Positions 12,467-22,324 of a stretch of 64,000 nucleotides of DNA are shown piece after piece. The DNA comes from Rostrohypoxylon terebratum (taxonomy: Eukaryota; Ascomycota; Sordariomycetes; Xylariales; Hypoxylaceae). The stretch covers positions 49,561 to 113,560 of the forward strand of contig MU385946.1 of the NCBI GenBank assembly GCA_022497145.1, written 5' to 3'. The notes under the pieces were generated by a model. The model searched no databases and was not told the origin of the DNA. It saw nothing but the letters and a program-made list of their open reading frames with translations. Positions within the stretch are counted from its first letter, which is position 1, and each line of letters begins with the position of its first letter. The position numbers and the translations under genes are program-made.

Positions 12467-13981
12467 TTATCCTGAGCAGAGGATGCTCCAAAGATGTCGC
12501 ATCAATTCCTTCGAGACCGAGTCATCAGGCTCCTGCTTGTCTTTGTTGAAGAAGACCACTTGTACAGTGATGTCCTCGCGTATGAATTGGTTGACCGGTG
12601 CCATGTGGCCAAGTCGACCTGCGACTAGCTCGTGATGGTTTCCGCCGAGAGCGTTGCGCACCAGGTGTACGGCAGCGTTGTCATCTTGCACCGTAAGTCG
12701 CTCCTCCGTGTACGGCCAGCTCACTTCTCCCTTTACGAACTGATCGAAGTGGAATGGTTCGTACATTGGTTCGGGAGTGCTCTCCTGCTTGTCTTCTTGC
12801 GACTCCATCCACTTGACAACCAGGTCGACAGCCTGCTGGCTGGTGAGGAACTGCCAGAGGCCGGGTGACGCCATGATCATGAACGATGGTATGTTCGACT
12901 TGATTTCGACGCTAATGGAATCCGGTACGGCAATGATGCAAGGTGGCTTTTTGCCGTCGCGGCCCGGGGAATAGATCGGTGCAAGGAGCTTCTCTTCTAG
13001 ATCATCACGTACTGCTGCAGGCAATTTCCACTGCGCGAGGCCGAAGGCTCGAGTTGTGATCAAGCCCATCAGTGTATGATCCTTGATCACATCCTCTTCG
13101 CCGGGGTGGGACTCAGTGATTCGTTCGATCTCCTTCGGGTTTAGGACGTTATGGTCGGCTGAAAGATCCATAGAAGTCCAATTTCCAGCTTGTTGCTGTT
13201 CTGCGAAGACTGCTCTCGAGGTACCGGTGTGGGACACGTGCAACAAATGGGTGAGTGGATCGTACAGTGAGAGTAAGGCGCATGAACCGGTATAAGCTGG
13301 GATCACTTTCTTCAGTTTGTCCTGCAACGGCTCCTTGCTCTCGCAGACTCCCTTGATTGCCTGCATCAACGAAGCATCGAAGCTTCTGAATGCTTCGATC
13401 AACGCAACGTGCACTGCCAAGCCCTTCTTCTCCTTCTTTGCTTCCCACTCGACTTTGCGTAGGTTCTGGCGCACGATGGGTAGAAGTTGTTTCTCCAGTA
13501 GATCCGCCGTCTCCCAACTTAGCTGGCCATCGAATATACCCCAGGCCATCCAAGGACGGCGACCGCCCCAGGGTGCAGGGAACTGGCCGTGGAGAAATCG
13601 ATCTTCGCACGGGTCGCTGGATGCCAATTGAGCGCCATCGTAGCGATCGACGTTGCCGACATTCTTGACGGTGTAGCTGTATGCGTGTTCATTCAAGATG
13701 CGTGAGACTTCTTCCTTGGAGGGACCTTTGTCAAAGACTAGTTCGTCGGTCGGAGTGCCCTCAAGACGCGGGACCTCATTGTCGCGGTCGGGGGTTGGCG
13801 ACATCCACCAGTAGATCTGCGTGCCGATAACGCCGGCAGCTAGAGCGAACTTCGCTGTACTTTTGGCTTTGGTGGCGGAAGACGAGTTGTTGGCCGTGTA
13901 GAGGCGTTGCGCTTGCCCTTGTAAGGATGGTCTTGTCATCGAGCGTGCGACGCCCACGTGGGTCACACGCGATCGCAGCAT
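12467..13981 (-). CDS. Mitochondrial PP2C-like phosphatase with degenerate metal-site motifs (probable pseudophosphatase)
   Basis: Intronless, 504 residues. The true ATG is 13981; the frame extends to a GTG at 13987. The N-terminus (MLRSRVTHVGVARSMTR) is Arg/Ser-rich like a mitochondrial presequence, followed by a hydrophobic segment at about 45-60, as in Ptc5/pyruvate-dehydrogenase phosphatase relatives. PP2C architecture is clear: EDR near 126, GIFDGQ near 148-153, TGSCALLSLYD, LSADHN, DNAAVHLVRNALGG and REDITVQVVFF. Several conserved positions are changed: DGHGG is DGQLS, GDSRAV is GTSRAV, and the usual TDGLWD is SPGLWQ, which removes an expected metal-binding Asp. The frame itself is undamaged, so the protein is probably made. 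Loss of catalysis is inferred. It could regulate a phosphatase complex, but nothing here shows that. Confidence 0.85.
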   Translation of the reverse strand: MLRSRVTHVGVARSMTRPSLQGQAQRLYTANNSSSATKAKSTAKFALAAGVIGTQIYWWMSPTPDRDNEVPRLEGTPTDELVFDKGPSKEEVSRILNEHAYSYTVKNVGNVDRYDGAQLASSDPCEDRFLHGQFPAPWGGRRPWMAWGIFDGQLSWETADLLEKQLLPIVRQNLRKVEWEAKKEKKGLAVHVALIEAFRSFDASLMQAIKGVCESKEPLQDKLKKVIPAYTGSCALLSLYDPLTHLLHVSHTGTSRAVFAEQQQAGNWTSMDLSADHNVLNPKEIERITESHPGEEDVIKDHTLMGLITTRAFGLAQWKLPAAVRDDLEEKLLAPIYSPGRDGKKPPCIIAVPDSISVEIKSNIPSFMIMASPGLWQFLTSQQAVDLVVKWMESQEDKQESTPEPMYEPFHFDQFVKGEVSWPYTEERLTVQDDNAAVHLVRNALGGNHHELVAGRLGHMAPVNQFIREDITVQVVFFNKDKQEPDDSVSKELMRHLWSILCSG

Positions 13982-14979
13982 GGTCACTCAATCATATAGA
14001 GATGACAAATAGTAGGGAAAGGAAATTGAATTGAATCGCAATGCAAAATGATGGACCCCCTTTCTTGAGTGTAGGCGCAACCAAAAGCTAGGACATCTTG
14101 GTTGTTTAGGAGTATGATAAAAAGATGAAGTGAAAGAGAAATAGAAATAAAAATGAGGGAGGCATAAATTCCATTTAGATGGGAGGGGATTCCGAATTCG
14201 AAACAGAAACAGGGTTCAAAATCAGACTACAACGCCAGCCAGTTACTTCCTTTAAGATGTACGGTTTGAAGCTCTTCAGGGTGGTTGACTTGCTACGATC
14301 TCTATGCTCTGTTGTCGATTTGTTACGCGCAAAAACTTACCTACACAAAGCTACCCCCTTTCTGCACACCTTACTGCGAGCTGGACGAAACGTTTCAGAT
14401 ATTGTGAACTATCATATGTATAATATAGTTATTTGTAACATCTATCTACTTACCACTCTGTGTCAAGCCCATTTAACTTAATATGACATGTCTCTATGTC
14501 TATACTATGATTGATGTGTATGTTGCCATGTTACCTACTAACTAGGTACCTAGTTAATCAAATGAACACAAAAGATTAACAAACAAGTTATGACGAAAGA
14601 CGAACATGATTCACCCTGAAGACGAAAATACGCAATGAGTGACTACTATTTTTCCCAATAGGCTGGGAGAGACGTTCTTCAATGATAACATTGAACCATT
14701 TACGCAGTAAGTACTACATTAGATAGAAAGCACACTTCCATCATGTTGTAGAAGTCATCCAGAGCTCAGAGAAGAATACTTTATAGGTACGCCACAATTG
14801 ATATTTCCTAACAGTATTGTAGGTATTGGGGATAAAGTGAACAAGAGTCGAAAATTTCTTTACTAAACCAATTCCAGAAATTACCAATCCAACTCTCGAT
14901 ACTTAGGGACACTCGCAGAATCTAACGGTAGGTTAATTTCAAAAGAATTCAAAAAATAGCATCTATCTCCTGTGACGGC
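13982..14979. other. Intergenic region upstream of PP2C-like gene
   Basis: This AT-rich kilobase lies downstream of the small secreted-peptide gene and upstream of the PP2C-like gene, both on the minus strand. I found no further coding signal. The short ORF at 14179-14481 lacks support. Confidence 0.4.
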
Positions 14980-15260
14980 TTACTTGAAGGATCTCAGAAC
15001 CTGGACACAAGCGGCATCGCTACATGCGCTGAGATGACAGTCGGAATCTTGGTTGCAAGTGGGAAGCGCTTCTTGTTCCTCTGTACCGTTGGGGATGATA
15101 TCTGCTACTCGTCCTATCCGTCTTGATCAGATATATTCGTAAAATGTATCGATTTTGAACTGTGTAGGCATATAGTTAAGTAGCACCTACCTACAACTCC
15201 AGCTTGGACACCCGTTAAACAGATGCCGAGAAGTGAAACTAAAACAGTCGAGGCCTTCAT
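14980..15260 (-). CDS. Small secreted cysteine-rich protein (candidate effector-like peptide)
   Basis: Not visible as a single ORF; built from two exons, 15260-15191 and 15113-14980, with a 77-nt intron (donor GTAGGT, acceptor GGATAG). The total is 204 nt, 67 residues, in phase. Exon 1 encodes a textbook signal peptide, MKASTVLVSLLGICLTGVQA. The mature part is only about 47 residues, has an Asn-Gly-Thr glycosylation sequon, and carries four cysteines spaced C-x5-C-x4-C-x4-C in the final third (TCNQDSDCHLSACSDAACVQ), enough for two disulfides. Small size, secretion and clustered Cys are typical of fungal effector or defence-type peptides, but I recognise no named family and assign no activity. 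The gene sits alone in AT-rich DNA between a phosphatase-like and a kinase gene. Confidence 0.68.
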
Positions 15261-16024
15261 TTTGCGAACTAGGTTAGGTGGATTGAATCTTCAATGTTGC
15301 GATAATTTAAATTATATGCTGTCATGTTTCAACTTTTACTCACATAGTTTCGAAGTTGTGAACGAATTTATATACGATACAATTTTGTGGTAAAAAGTGC
15401 GACTTCCTATCTGTTGAAATAGACGCAGGTTATGAGTATCATTGATGTATATTAAAAGGTTAAGTTGCTAGGACTACTGTAGTGGTCTGTGATAGTACAT
15501 TATATACCCTAAGATACAGGGCGTAAACTCCCAGCCACCTTATATTCCAGCACTATCAGCTAGTTTCTCTCAAAAAGACAATGGACTCGAAATTTACCTA
15601 AGACAGTAATGTCACAATAACTTCCAAATGCAGTATGACTTTGACTTGGGGCCTGGATTCGTCAGCACACCTTAAGAGTGGTCCTCTTAATACCACAGAG
15701 AGCAGGTGGAAGAGTTCACGGCTCTGCTGACGCTGGCGTCAGCAGGATGTTAAAACACCACCATCAACAGACTGCTAGGCTGAGGCTACAATAAACCAGC
15801 CTGTAGTTAACCTTCACACAATTATGGCTTCATGGTAGCTTGATTCAAAGGTGCAGATGCCCAAGTGCTTTTTATCACTAAGTCAATTACACGCACCACC
15901 TCAGCTACTTCGGCCCTCATTCTTCTATTTGTTTCTATTTACGAATTCAAGCTACCTGGAGATAGATACTTGAGCCTATGGTGGGATCGTAGGAGGTTTC
16001 TAACGGGTCCAGTCTTCCGCCGCC
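15261..16024. other. Intergenic region with a 22-bp palindrome
   Basis: No gene is apparent. It contains the promoter side of the secreted-peptide gene and a near-perfect inverted repeat at 15724-15745. Confidence 0.4.
15724..15745. promoter_or_regulatory. Perfect inverted repeat with TGACG/CGTCA half-sites
   Basis: Arms CTGCTGACGC and GCGTCAGCAG face each other across two bases. The TGACG and CGTCA halves resemble bZIP/CRE-type half-sites. It lies about 460 bp upstream of the secreted-peptide start and 280 bp upstream of the micro-ORF. Function is not shown. Confidence 0.35.
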
Positions 16025-16201
16025 ATGTCGCCTAATCAACTTGTGCCTCGAAAATTACGGCTCATCACATCTAAGCTAGGCATTTCTGATTCTCGCTTAA
16101 TAGATCAGATTATTGCGAAGATAGGTACCGACGACTCTCAGTATAATTGGCTGGTTAGTATCCTCACAATAGCAATAGAGCCTTCCCAATCGGATGAGTG
16201 A
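16025..16201 (+). CDS. Possible 58-residue micro-protein
   Basis: A single open frame encodes 58 residues starting at 16025, in the unusually strong start context CCGCCGCCATG. The product (MSPNQLVPRKLRLITSKLGI...) is soluble, with amphipathic helix-like stretches and an acidic C-terminus. It has no signal peptide, no Cys and no family I recognise. A 177-nt frame is common by chance in random DNA, so the case rests on start context and balanced composition. It could instead be an exon of a longer gene or noise. Confidence 0.3.
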   Translation: MSPNQLVPRKLRLITSKLGISDSRLIDQIIAKIGTDDSQYNWLVSILTIAIEPSQSDE

Positions 16202-16490
16202 AAGCTGGCTATAGACGTTGTGAGAAGCTTTCTTTTTATGTCTTTATATATTTATTTATTAGACTCAAATTAGTATGACACAAACTATGGCCCCTATGCT
16301 ACTATGAAACATTGAAACATTGAAACATTGAAACATTTTTTTGCTAATATTCATACGGTATACCTAATTCATTAGGTTACATGCCTTCTTGTCGTCTAAC
16401 GTCAATTTTTCGAGGCATTAAAACGGTAGTCATGAACAAAACGGTCCAGCCGGTCAATAATCCAACAGGAACGCTCAAGGACCAGACTGA
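16202..16490. other. Short spacer with GAAACATT repeat
   Basis: AT-rich spacer between the micro-ORF and the 3' end of the kinase gene. Its only structure is a four-copy GAAACATT repeat at 16306-16337. Confidence 0.5.
16306..16337. repeat. Microsatellite-like repeat, GAAACATT x4
   Basis: Four exact 8-bp copies in tandem are read directly from the sequence, followed by a T run. Confidence 0.9.
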
Positions 16491-18814
16491 TTAATCAGCC
16501 ATTTGCACATCCTCATCCTCTTCCTCTTCCGGAGGCGTTGCGTTCAGTATCCATCTTTGAACCCACCACCTTACATGTTCATCAGTTTCTCCTTCGAATT
16601 GTTTCTGGACTCCAGCTTCCGCTTGTGCCAAAAGCGCCTCGATTGTCGGGCGGTCGCTTGGACGGTGGTACATGCATTCGTATATCGCCCGCCTAAGTTC
16701 CGGGTCATACTTGTCGAACCTGTTCGCCGCAGGATCCAAGAGCAACGGGCAATAGGATATTTTTACATTGGGATCGGCCGTATTGAGAAGTTCATCCATA
16801 TTAGCTGGTATTCGCCCCTCGTTATCTCGTGGTGGGTGAATGCCTAACGGCACCTGAGGTTGTATCGGGTTGGGTTGTTCGAGTTGAGTCATGATATTCC
16901 ACATCGTCTAGCAAGGCGTTAGTAAGATCGTGGATCACTCGTGTATAATCAAGGGGCCACTTACAAGTCCTATCTGATACACATTCATGGGGGATGAGTA
17001 ATTCCCTGCAACATTCTGTTCGCTAACTCCCGCTCCATCAGCGACTGGGGGGATGGCATCCCATTCGGTTCCGAATTGCTCCTGGAAGTAAATTTAGATT
17101 TAGCCCAAGCAGTCCAAGTTTGATTTCTAGGTAGATCAGTATGTATCAAAGAAAGAGTAAACTTACAGGCGCGTAACAACGGGGTTTGCCGGCTTGACGC
17201 CTGGAAGAGTAGTATATGCTATAAAAGTAGGTACCTGTATTAGTGCTGTTCTGTTTCTAGCGACTCGATTTGGGATTACTCACTCTCGCTTATGTGTTTT
17301 AACCTCCTTGGCCAACCCAAAGTCTGCAAGCTGATATCTAGTTAGCCAACGCCTCTACTGTAGATATGAGTAAATTACCTTAAGTCTTGGGACAAAGCTA
17401 TGCTCTCCCTCTAGTCTATCTGGCTGTGCCACGTCGGCGCGTTCTAGATTGGGATCGAACTCGCTGGGTGGTACCTCGATGTTGCCGATGAAAACTAAAT
17501 GCTTATAAGTTAACCAGTCTTGAATCTAGTTGGAGTAATAGCCACTTACTGTTACTAGGATCAATGTCAAAGTGAACCCAGTTCTTCTGCCTCCATCGCT
17601 TGTTTGGGGGAGGTATCGTCTCGATGAGATCAGTCCGGCCATTTGGTCTTGACGGTTTAGGACGATCAGGATGAAACTTCCGAGGTGGGTATTTCATGGC
17701 AACGCATGCTCGGACCACTTCAGAGTATCGTTAGCGGAGACCATATATTCAAGTACAATATGTCTTTTTACTTACGGCATAGCCACAATTGCCAAAGAAC
17801 TCTATTCGGTATATCGTCGTCTTCATTCAGGCACAGCTTGTTGATCAAAGTGAGGAGGTTACCTCCTTCTACATACTCCAAGAGCATATAGTCCAACCTA
17901 GTATTGTCAATAGTCATAGCATTGCGACTTTTTCGGCGACGTTCTCGTCTTTCCTTTTTAAGATTCAATTCCGCAGGCGTCAGGTTCTTTCGGGGTTTTC
18001 GCGGCGGGGGGGCGGCCGATTCGTCCAAGCTTTCGTCGCCGCTCGATTCTTCGTCAGAGGAAGAGTCAACGTCGTTCATGATGTCGTTGTATCGTTTTTG
18101 AGGCGACAAGCCGACATCTTCTGGATTTATTAGCTGGATGCAGTGAGCAGCCCTTGCCATAGCCTGTGTCACATATGAGTATCTTGGTACGCAATCGGAT
18201 TAATACACAACCTACCTTCGTTGCGTCCGCCTCTCGGTGGATGTCACTTGCAGCCCAACTATTGAGGGAGAGCTTGACTACAACGTCTTTCTCCGGTTTA
18301 TCGCCCACGTATTGGTAATGGAGTGCAACTCCCACTATGATGTCTCATTAGCAATAACCCCTGACAGAATGCTCCAAGCTAACTTACGGCCTCCATAGCC
18401 CAATGTTTTTTTATATTTGAACTTCGGGGCACTCTTGTCGAAAAGTTCTACGGCCTTCACAACACGTTTTCGGGCCCTTTCCATCTTACGATTGTCGAAG
18501 GAATAGGGGAAGTTCAGATCCTGATGATCCTCGCTTGGTAAATTATAGGAGAAATATTTGTACTTCCAGGGAGCTCTCGATCTATTTCCGCCAAAGAAAA
18601 GAGGTTGGCCAGGCCGTGGTAGTGTCCTCTTGTGCCATGCTTCCCTAGATTTGTGTACATGCTTCGCACTCCACCCTACCCTGCCGCCATGTCGACGCCA
18701 TCGTGAAAATTGTTCGGAGGCCAATTGAGCTTCCTGCGAATAGGTAATAGGATAGTCAAAATCTGACTCTGGGGTTCCGGATAATTGATTATCGTCGGAG
18801 TCGGAGTCGGCCAT
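16491..18814 (-). CDS. Serine/threonine-type protein kinase, nine exons
   Basis: Predicted protein kinase. Exons are 18814-18388, 18334-18216, 18163-17776, 17717-17550, 17494-17379, 17330-17284, 17218-17167, 17081-16965 and 16907-16491, totalling 1851 nt (616 residues) with every phase consistent. The ATG at 18814 begins an acidic N-terminus of about 135 residues. Kinase motifs in order are the glycine loop GYGGLGVA, VVVKLSL with the ATP-binding Lys, hinge LLEYVEGGNL, catalytic loop HFDIDPSN, DFGLAK, YAPEQF (APE), and a C-lobe with YHRPSDRPTI. The catalytic Asp, Asn and DFG Asp are present, but HRDLKPxN reads HFDIDPSN, so the Arg and Lys are replaced. A long charged insert with SSSDEESSGDESLDES and a Lys/Arg-rich tract splits the N-lobe. 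The tail ends in an acidic EEEEDEDVQ run. Substrate and pathway are unknown. Confidence 0.86.
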
Positions 18815-19884
18815 CGTAATTAAGAAATTAAGAAACTAAGACTTGGGTTAACTGGGAATATTGAACGAAACGAAACGAATAAATACTCGATACTCGATTA
18901 TATGAAATATCGGTATAAGATGTATACGGTCTACGTACCTACCTACCTTATAGGAAATAGCACACCAAAAGCAAGACAACATTGCGATTCAACCACCCTT
19001 GTTTCGAAGAACATAGTCTTTTACCCCAACGGCGCTGTCCCACGACAAAGGCTCTAGACAAGGCTACAAGATTTCGCCATTAGGATCGGGCTATGTCAAA
19101 GACGAATAGGCCATCACAAAATTGTTGTCTATAGTCGTCTATTGTTGTCTACCTACTTGGCAGATTTCTTGTTTCGCGGCAGCTGTTGCGAAGTAACGAA
19201 CATGAAATCCATATATCGTGATTATATGGCAGCATGAGAGACACTCCACTTGTAAGCGCGCATGTGAAAAGCCTCAGTTGCGTCACAGCGTCATTGTACT
19301 ACTATGTAAGATCTATTCTATGGATCTGTACGGTCTATTTGATTGGCTAGTAATTAATTAGACAGGATCCGCCATGGATACTTCGTAGTACCATCTTCCA
19401 AGACGTCACTTCCCGCTATCAAACCACTGTTGCGGGGTGTACAGCAGTACTTCAAGCCACAATTCCACCCCGCGCAGTTTCCTCTTTGGGAAGTTTGCTT
19501 AGGTACCTACCTAAAAGGTAGAAAAGGTAAAGCAGCCCGTAGAGGTGGTAGGCCCGGGCAGCCCCGGGCAGCCCCGGAGGACATAGTGATGACATCACGA
19601 ACCATCATTGTGTGGCTAGTCAACTGATGTCAATTGATGTCAATCTTTCATGTCATGTACATCGCCATTATCTCACCACTTTCCATTTACACTTACACTA
19701 CCATTTACACTTACACTTACCAACTTCATATTCATATTATCTTCGACCTCTCAATTCAAGTCCTGTAACATCCAGTATTATTGCCACAACGCATCTTTCC
19801 AAGATATCTGCTGCACAAAAACTACAGTCAATTCAGCACTCACGAGCCAAGCAAGCACCGTCCAAACATCAGAGTACTACCATC
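18815..19884. other. Divergent promoter region between kinase and LEA-type gene
   Basis: Both flanking genes point outwards, so this 1.1 kb contains two promoters. Visible structure includes three GCCCCGGGCA-like copies near 19551-19577, an inverted repeat at 19586-19598, and a TTACAC-rich leader at 19685-19725 that would lie in the LEA 5' UTR. ORFs here look like UTR noise. Confidence 0.45.
19586..19598. promoter_or_regulatory. Inverted repeat GTGATG-A-CATCAC
   Basis: Perfect 6-bp arms around a single A, next to GC-rich triplicated blocks, about 290 bp upstream of the LEA-type start codon. A dimeric transcription-factor site is plausible but unproven. Confidence 0.3.
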
Positions 19885-20334
19885 ATGTCATTCCTCACCG
19901 AAGCTGCCGCACGCCGTCTAGCTCTCACTTCTCGAGTCATTGCCGTCCCTGTTCCACGGCACTTCACCACAAGCATCGCAGCACAGAAGACGGTCACGGA
20001 GGCTGCCAAAGACACATTACAAAGTGTCAATCGCAAAGTTTCGGACAAGATTGTCGACGGCATCAACGCCGGTGGTAAGTAGTACCTACCTATTCTTGTT
20101 ACGTGTTAGCGTGCGATGTTTTAAGAAAATGCCTACATGCCTGGATACCTAGTTAACTAGATCTCCGGAACAGAAACCATCGTATCGAAAGTCAAGGGCG
20201 AGGCAGATGCGGGCAAGGCGAAAGAATCGGCCGAGGAAATTCGCGGTAAATTGAAGGCAAAGGCAGAAGAAGCAAAAGGCGCGGCGAAAGGTGCTGCTAA
20301 GGAAGCCGAAGGGGAAGTGAAGGGCAGTCTATGA
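19885..20334 (+). CDS. Small mitochondrial LEA-domain-like protein
   Basis: Predicted 116-residue stress-type protein. Exons are 19885-20074 and 20174-20334; the 99-nt intron uses acceptor GGAACAG, because the nearer CTAG breaks the phase and lies too close to the TTAAC branch site. The N-terminus (MSFLTEAAARRLALTSR...RHFTTSIAAQKT) has the Arg/Ser/Ala look of a mitochondrial presequence, with HFTTS similar to a processing region. The remainder is Lys/Glu/Ala-rich repeats such as KLKAKAEEAKGAAKGAAKEA, typical of late-embryogenesis-abundant-like helices that are disordered when hydrated. Related short proteins are widespread in Sordariomycetes (family knowledge). Stress protection of mitochondrial contents is an inference from family. 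The start context CATCATGTC is acceptable and no damage is seen. Confidence 0.82.
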
Positions 20335-20927
20335 GCGATTGTCTGCGACAGCTTTGACAACACTGAACATGGTTCACCACGGCAACACATAGCCGTAGTC
20401 TGTAACATACCTAATGAGGCTATCGTGAGCTTCGATGACTTCAATTCCATTAATTATTACTAGCCACCCACATGACGAGGACGTTGATTACTCGATATGT
20501 ACGGTAGGCTGTTGTTGCCATTCGTTGTGTCTGCAGGCAGTAAAAGGGGGCCGATCCACTCGCTCTAAACAAAATGTTTGCTTCTGTTGCATTACTTGAA
20601 ATCCTCTGAAGATAACATATCGGCACATAACAGCGTAAAAAGTACTAAGCATATTGCATTACTGTCTCCGCTGCCTTCCTGCGAAACTATAGTACCTTGA
20701 CGGTATCCGTGACATCCCGGGTAACCCCCGTAGTCATTCTCCAGCACATCAGCGTGATTGATGGGTACCAACCCAAATGCGCATGGATGACTTTAAATCA
20801 AACCTACGTATTCAACGAGGTACGTACGTGGGCTTATTCTTTTTCGACTCGGATCTGTCTGGAAACATGACTGTTGATGCACAATCCGTAGCTTCTGTAG
20901 ACGTTGCACCGCTACCTATCGTCGAAG
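20335..20927. other. Intergenic region
   Basis: The 3' flank of the LEA-type gene. No coding, RNA or repeat signal was recognised. Confidence 0.4.
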
Positions 20928-21169
20928 ATGGGCCGGTCTACATCTACTGACCCGCCTGCCGCAGTCAGGGCCTACGTTGAAGCAGACGGGCCTGACATCA
21001 CCGAATATTTGAAAACACGGTCATTAACTTCGAAGACTTTAAGTTGTTGTTAAGCACTAGAAACGCATACATTGTGGTCACTCTCGAAGAAGACTGTATG
21101 ATTCGTTATGAGGGCGACGTCAGTTCGGAAGTAGAATTGGCATCATCGTTGTTCCAGCCTTCCTTATAA
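20928..21169 (+). pseudogene. Frameshifted coding remnant, unknown family
   Basis: An ATG-led frame at 20928 encodes MGRSTSTDPPAAVRAYVEAD and continues through PDITEYL. The next frame then takes over as ENTVINFEDFKLLLSTRN and AYIVVTLEEDCMIRYEGD, ending with TAA at 21167-21169. Neither frame alone is long, but the joined text looks protein-like (hydrophobic strands, acidic turns), and no splice signal explains the switch. I read it as a one-frameshift remnant of a small gene. Chance is a real alternative. Confidence 0.3.
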
Positions 21170-21751
21170 GAGCCCTCGATACCTAGCCTTGATGGACATG
21201 GTTTCATATTTAGTTATTAAGAGAAGGAACACTGTTTGGTGGGGATACGAATGGATATCGCCATCAGAGTGGAGTCTAAAGGGGGATGTCGAGTCCTACC
21301 TGAGTTGGGCAGAGTCACCCAAGAGCTCTCTGTTACTTGGCCTACTCTTAATTAATTTATTTCCGAGGTACTATCAAGATCTCTTTTACTGTCACATTGA
21401 TAAACCTAGGTACAGTTGACTTGATCATAGAAATTACCTACAATCATCTACTTCTAGTATCCCCAATTCAATACCACATACTTACCGACCTACCTACCTC
21501 GATAGTGTATCTCACAATGCAACTACATTCAATATCTTCTTCCATGGATCATAAAAGGCCCTGACTAGGTACTGGGAGATGGCGACCTAAGGTAAGTTGT
21601 ATATGATCGAGCAAAAATGGAATTATGTAGTTCTTTCCCTCGTTTTCCGCACACGGGAAAAGACCAGCTATCATTCTATCCACCAACGACTTGAAGAAAT
21701 CCTTCAACATACGAAACGACCCGCACCTTCTAAAGTAGGTAACATCGTCAA
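21170..21751. other. Intergenic region
   Basis: AT-rich, with short TACCTA-type runs. No supported gene. Confidence 0.35.
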
Positions 21752-22324
21752 ATGCCCTACATCGATCCACCCCGAGGCGATACCGCCAACGTCAGACACT
21801 ACTTCGAAAGCAGGCGAGACCGCATCCGGCGCCACCTAGAGGACAACATAGATGGCTTCCACTCGTACATATTCCTAGTCTACAACTGCACGCCCTTCAT
21901 CGTCATCGTGCTGGACCGAAACGCCCCGGACTACAGTGCAGCTGATTGGAGAGAAGAAGTAGCCGATGCTTTGTCGAGCTTCGTAGCCCACGAAACGGTC
22001 TCTAGGCGGCGTAACAATTCCCTTTACAGCATGGCTGCCTATGCGATAGCTCAGAGACGCAGCCGTTCCGGTCTCAGGTGGATTTATATACCTCCTGGTT
22101 TCTCTACAAGCTCTGTTGACTACTAATCGAGGAATGTGCTGCATGTCGGACCTAGGCCGACCCTTGGGATTTCGGTCAAGGCCATGGAATACCCTGGATG
22201 GGTCGATTTGATTCCTAGAAAAGCTGGGGAGTTAGTGATGAGTAGGTATCGACGAAGGGAGAAGATAAAGAATACCATCATGGGTCACGATAATAGGGGT
22301 ATTTGGGGGCTAAGGGGAGCGTAA
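21752..22324 (+). pseudogene. Hypothetical protein gene with a single internal stop
   Basis: From the ATG at 21752 (TCAAATGCC) 124 codons are open, with a protein-like core such as SYIFLVYNCTPFIVIVLD and WREEVADALSSFVAHETV. A TAA at 22124-22126 is followed in the same frame by 65 further open codons ending at 22324 (GWVDLIPRKAGELVMSRY). Two adjacent open stretches in one frame separated by one stop suggest a recent nonsense change in a roughly 190-residue gene. Alternatively the 124-residue protein is real and the rest is chance. No intron removing the stop was found, and no family is recognised. Confidence 0.4.
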
